Part shown: positions 5,429 through 6,525 of the stretch, piece by piece
Layout of the letters: each line of letters starts with the position of its first letter
Position numbering within the stretch: the first letter of the stretch is position 1
The notes under the pieces: generated by a model
The model's input: only the letters and a program-made list of their open reading frames with translations
What the model was told of the DNA's origin: nothing
Database searches by the model: none
Made by a program: the position numbers and the translations under genes
DNA from: Caldifarciminota bacterium UBA3079
GTDB taxonomy: Bacteria; Hydrothermota; Tepidihabitantia; Tepidihabitantales; Tepidihabitantaceae
Assembly (NCBI GenBank): GCA_002366635.1
Contig: DFBN01000045.1
Coordinates: 4,430-10,954 of the forward strand
Reading direction: 5' to 3'
DNA: 6,525 nucleotides

Positions 5429-6525
5429 GTGAGGCTGCTGTTAGTTTTCTTGCTGACTGCGGATGCGCCTACGACCCTCTTGGTTCCGCCGTTCAGTCAC
5501 ACGCTCGGGTTCCACCGAGTGGGTCGCTTCTATCTGGAGCTGTATCTGGGTAAGGATTTTAAGATTGCCGACCCCGAAGGTATGTGCGGAGCCAAAATGA
5601 TTGAAGAAGACGACCCTTCCACCAGTAGGGATGACCATATTCTTACCCTGTTCGCTGTCAATTCGGGCACCGGCCAGGTTATCTACAATGTAAAGCTGGT
5701 GAAACCAGGAATCTTCCCTTCGCCGGGGTCTGATTCATGCCAGTTCGACCGGCCCCATGGAATCTGCTGTAACCCCAAAGGTGATGTTTACATTGCTGAT
5801 ACCGGCAATAACCGGATTGTCCGCTTGCGCTACACCCAGGGCCGGCTTCACTGGGTATCGGTGCTCGACTCGTGTCTGAAAGCCCCTTCAGATGTAGATT
5901 TGGACTCCCGCGGCCGGGTTTATGTTGCTGATACCGATAACAACCGGATAGTAATCTATAACCCGAACGGCACCATCTATGCGGTCTGGACTCCAGGCCT
6001 TGAACGGCCAACTGCTATTGCAGTGCTGGACCAGAATGCCGATTACAACGAATACGGAATTAACAGCGCTGTGGTTATTGACCGCAACCAGACAAGAATC
6101 GAACAATTATCCCTGTCCGGCCAGATCAGACGCCAGGTTGGTATGCGCCGCATCGGCTTTGATGAAGCAGCATTTTCTTACTGTGCTTTCGACCGGCACG
6201 GCAATGTGTATGTTACCGACCGGACCAATTCCGAAATTCACATCTTCGACCCGAACCTGAAATACCTCGTGTCCTATGGCAAACCCGGAGAGTTCAACTC
6301 TCCCCGTGGTATTGTTATCTGGCGCCGCTTCGGCCAGCTCTTTGTCAACGAAACCGAAGGTGGTCAGTATTACTGGATAGGTCTGGATGCCTACTTCATC
6401 GGCTGCTATCCGCCGGAATTCAATTCAGGCCGTCCTGGCACAACCATCGCCTTCTACATTACTGAAACGGCTACTGTAACGGTAATCATCACGAACAATT
6501 CGGGGACAAAAGTAAGGACGCTCAC
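5429..6525 (+). CDS. Secreted NHL-repeat beta-propeller protein entering a FlgD-type Ig domain (3' end missing)
   Basis: The frame is open from the stop at 5384-5386 to the right edge; with the GTG at 5429 it gives 365 codons, and the C-terminus is cut off. GTG is chosen because it yields a short signal peptide (Arg2, hydrophobic 3-9, possible cleavage after Ala11). No upstream ATG or GTG exists after the in-frame stop, and the first internal ATG (5582) would remove the signal. NHL repeats: 106-133 (D-R-P-H-G-I, then D-V-Y-I-A-D-T-G-N-N-R-I), 150-181 (V-Y-V-A-D-T-D-N-N-R-I), a degenerate unit at 191-231, 249-276 (G-N-V-Y-V-T-D) and 289-320 (F-N-S-P-R-G-I). Residues about 331-365 match the start of a FlgD-type Ig domain (T-T-I-A-F-Y-I...V-T-V-I-I...G-T-K-V-R-T-L). 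NHL propellers usually bind ligands or partners; no catalytic residues are evident. The gene is divergent from the propeller operon and may share its control region. The exact start is the least certain part. Confidence 0.85.
   Translation, partial: MRLLLVFLLTADAPTTLLVPPFSHTLGFHRVGRFYLELYLGKDFKIADPEGMCGAKMIEEDDPSTSRDDHILTLFAVNSGTGQVIYNVKLVKPGIFPSPGSDSCQFDRPHGICCNPKGDVYIADTGNNRIVRLRYTQGRLHWVSVLDSCLKAPSDVDLDSRGRVYVADTDNNRIVIYNPNGTIYAVWTPGLERPTAIAVLDQNADYNEYGINSAVVIDRNQTRIEQLSLSGQIRRQVGMRRIGFDEAAFSYCAFDRHGNVYVTDRTNSEIHIFDPNLKYLVSYGKPGEFNSPRGIVIWRRFGQLFVNETEGGQYYWIGLDAYFIGCYPPEFNSGRPGTTIAFYITETATVTVIITNNSGTKVRTL

Noticed and set aside
5582..5584. ATG at 5582 as the start of the NHL-repeat gene
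   Set aside because: It would remove the signal peptide and about 50 in-frame upstream residues that read as normal protein. The AAGG before it is only one base away, too close for an SD.
5679..6106. Minus-strand frames opposite the NHL-repeat gene
   Set aside because: They are antisense to clear NHL repeats (A-D-T-x-N-N-R-I) and are motif-free shadows.

Overview
The window reads as part of the secreted-protein repertoire of an uncultured bacterium of the FCB type, with candidate phylum WOR-3 (Stahlbacteria/Hydrothermae-like) the best guess. The reasons are the 986-residue secreted propeller protein with a C-terminal domain resembling the type IX secretion (T9SS) sorting tail, the SBBP, Kelch-like, NHL and PNGGE-type Ig repeats, the FlgD-type Ig domain, the moderate GC content and the AAGGAGG ribosome binding sites. 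The phylum call is inference from protein style; no marker gene is present.

The window holds three large genes and one divergent intergenic region. Bases 1-2131 (minus strand) are one uninterrupted reading frame of 710 codons that starts at 2131 and runs off the left edge: signal peptide, eight-bladed SBBP-type propeller, CARDB-like Ig domain, then tandem PNGGE-type Ig domains. Bases 2141-5101 (minus) are a complete 986-residue gene just upstream of it: signal peptide, a second eight-bladed SBBP propeller, a CARDB-like domain, a six-bladed Kelch-like propeller with an unusual basic signature, and a T9SS-type sorting domain. The gap between the two is 9 bp, and the Shine-Dalgarno (SD) sequence of the downstream gene overlaps the upstream stop codon, so they look like a two-gene (or longer) operon.

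Bases 5102-5428 are a divergent intergenic region. It has a good sigma70-type promoter for the minus-strand operon, a 19-bp perfect dyad at the predicted transcription start, a long leader with short repeats, a 12-bp-arm inverted repeat between the two promoters, and a second promoter candidate for the plus-strand gene. From 5429 (GTG) to the right edge, the plus strand is open for 365 codons. It encodes a secreted NHL-repeat propeller that runs into a FlgD-type Ig domain and is cut by the window end.

All three products are predicted to be exported propeller proteins. None carries a recognisable catalytic motif, so surface display, adhesion or scaffolding is the most that can be proposed. I saw no tRNA, rRNA, CRISPR array, transposase or integrase. 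The window is best described as an ordinary but poorly characterised surface-protein locus; the Kelch variant and the dyad-rich divergent promoter region are its most distinctive parts.
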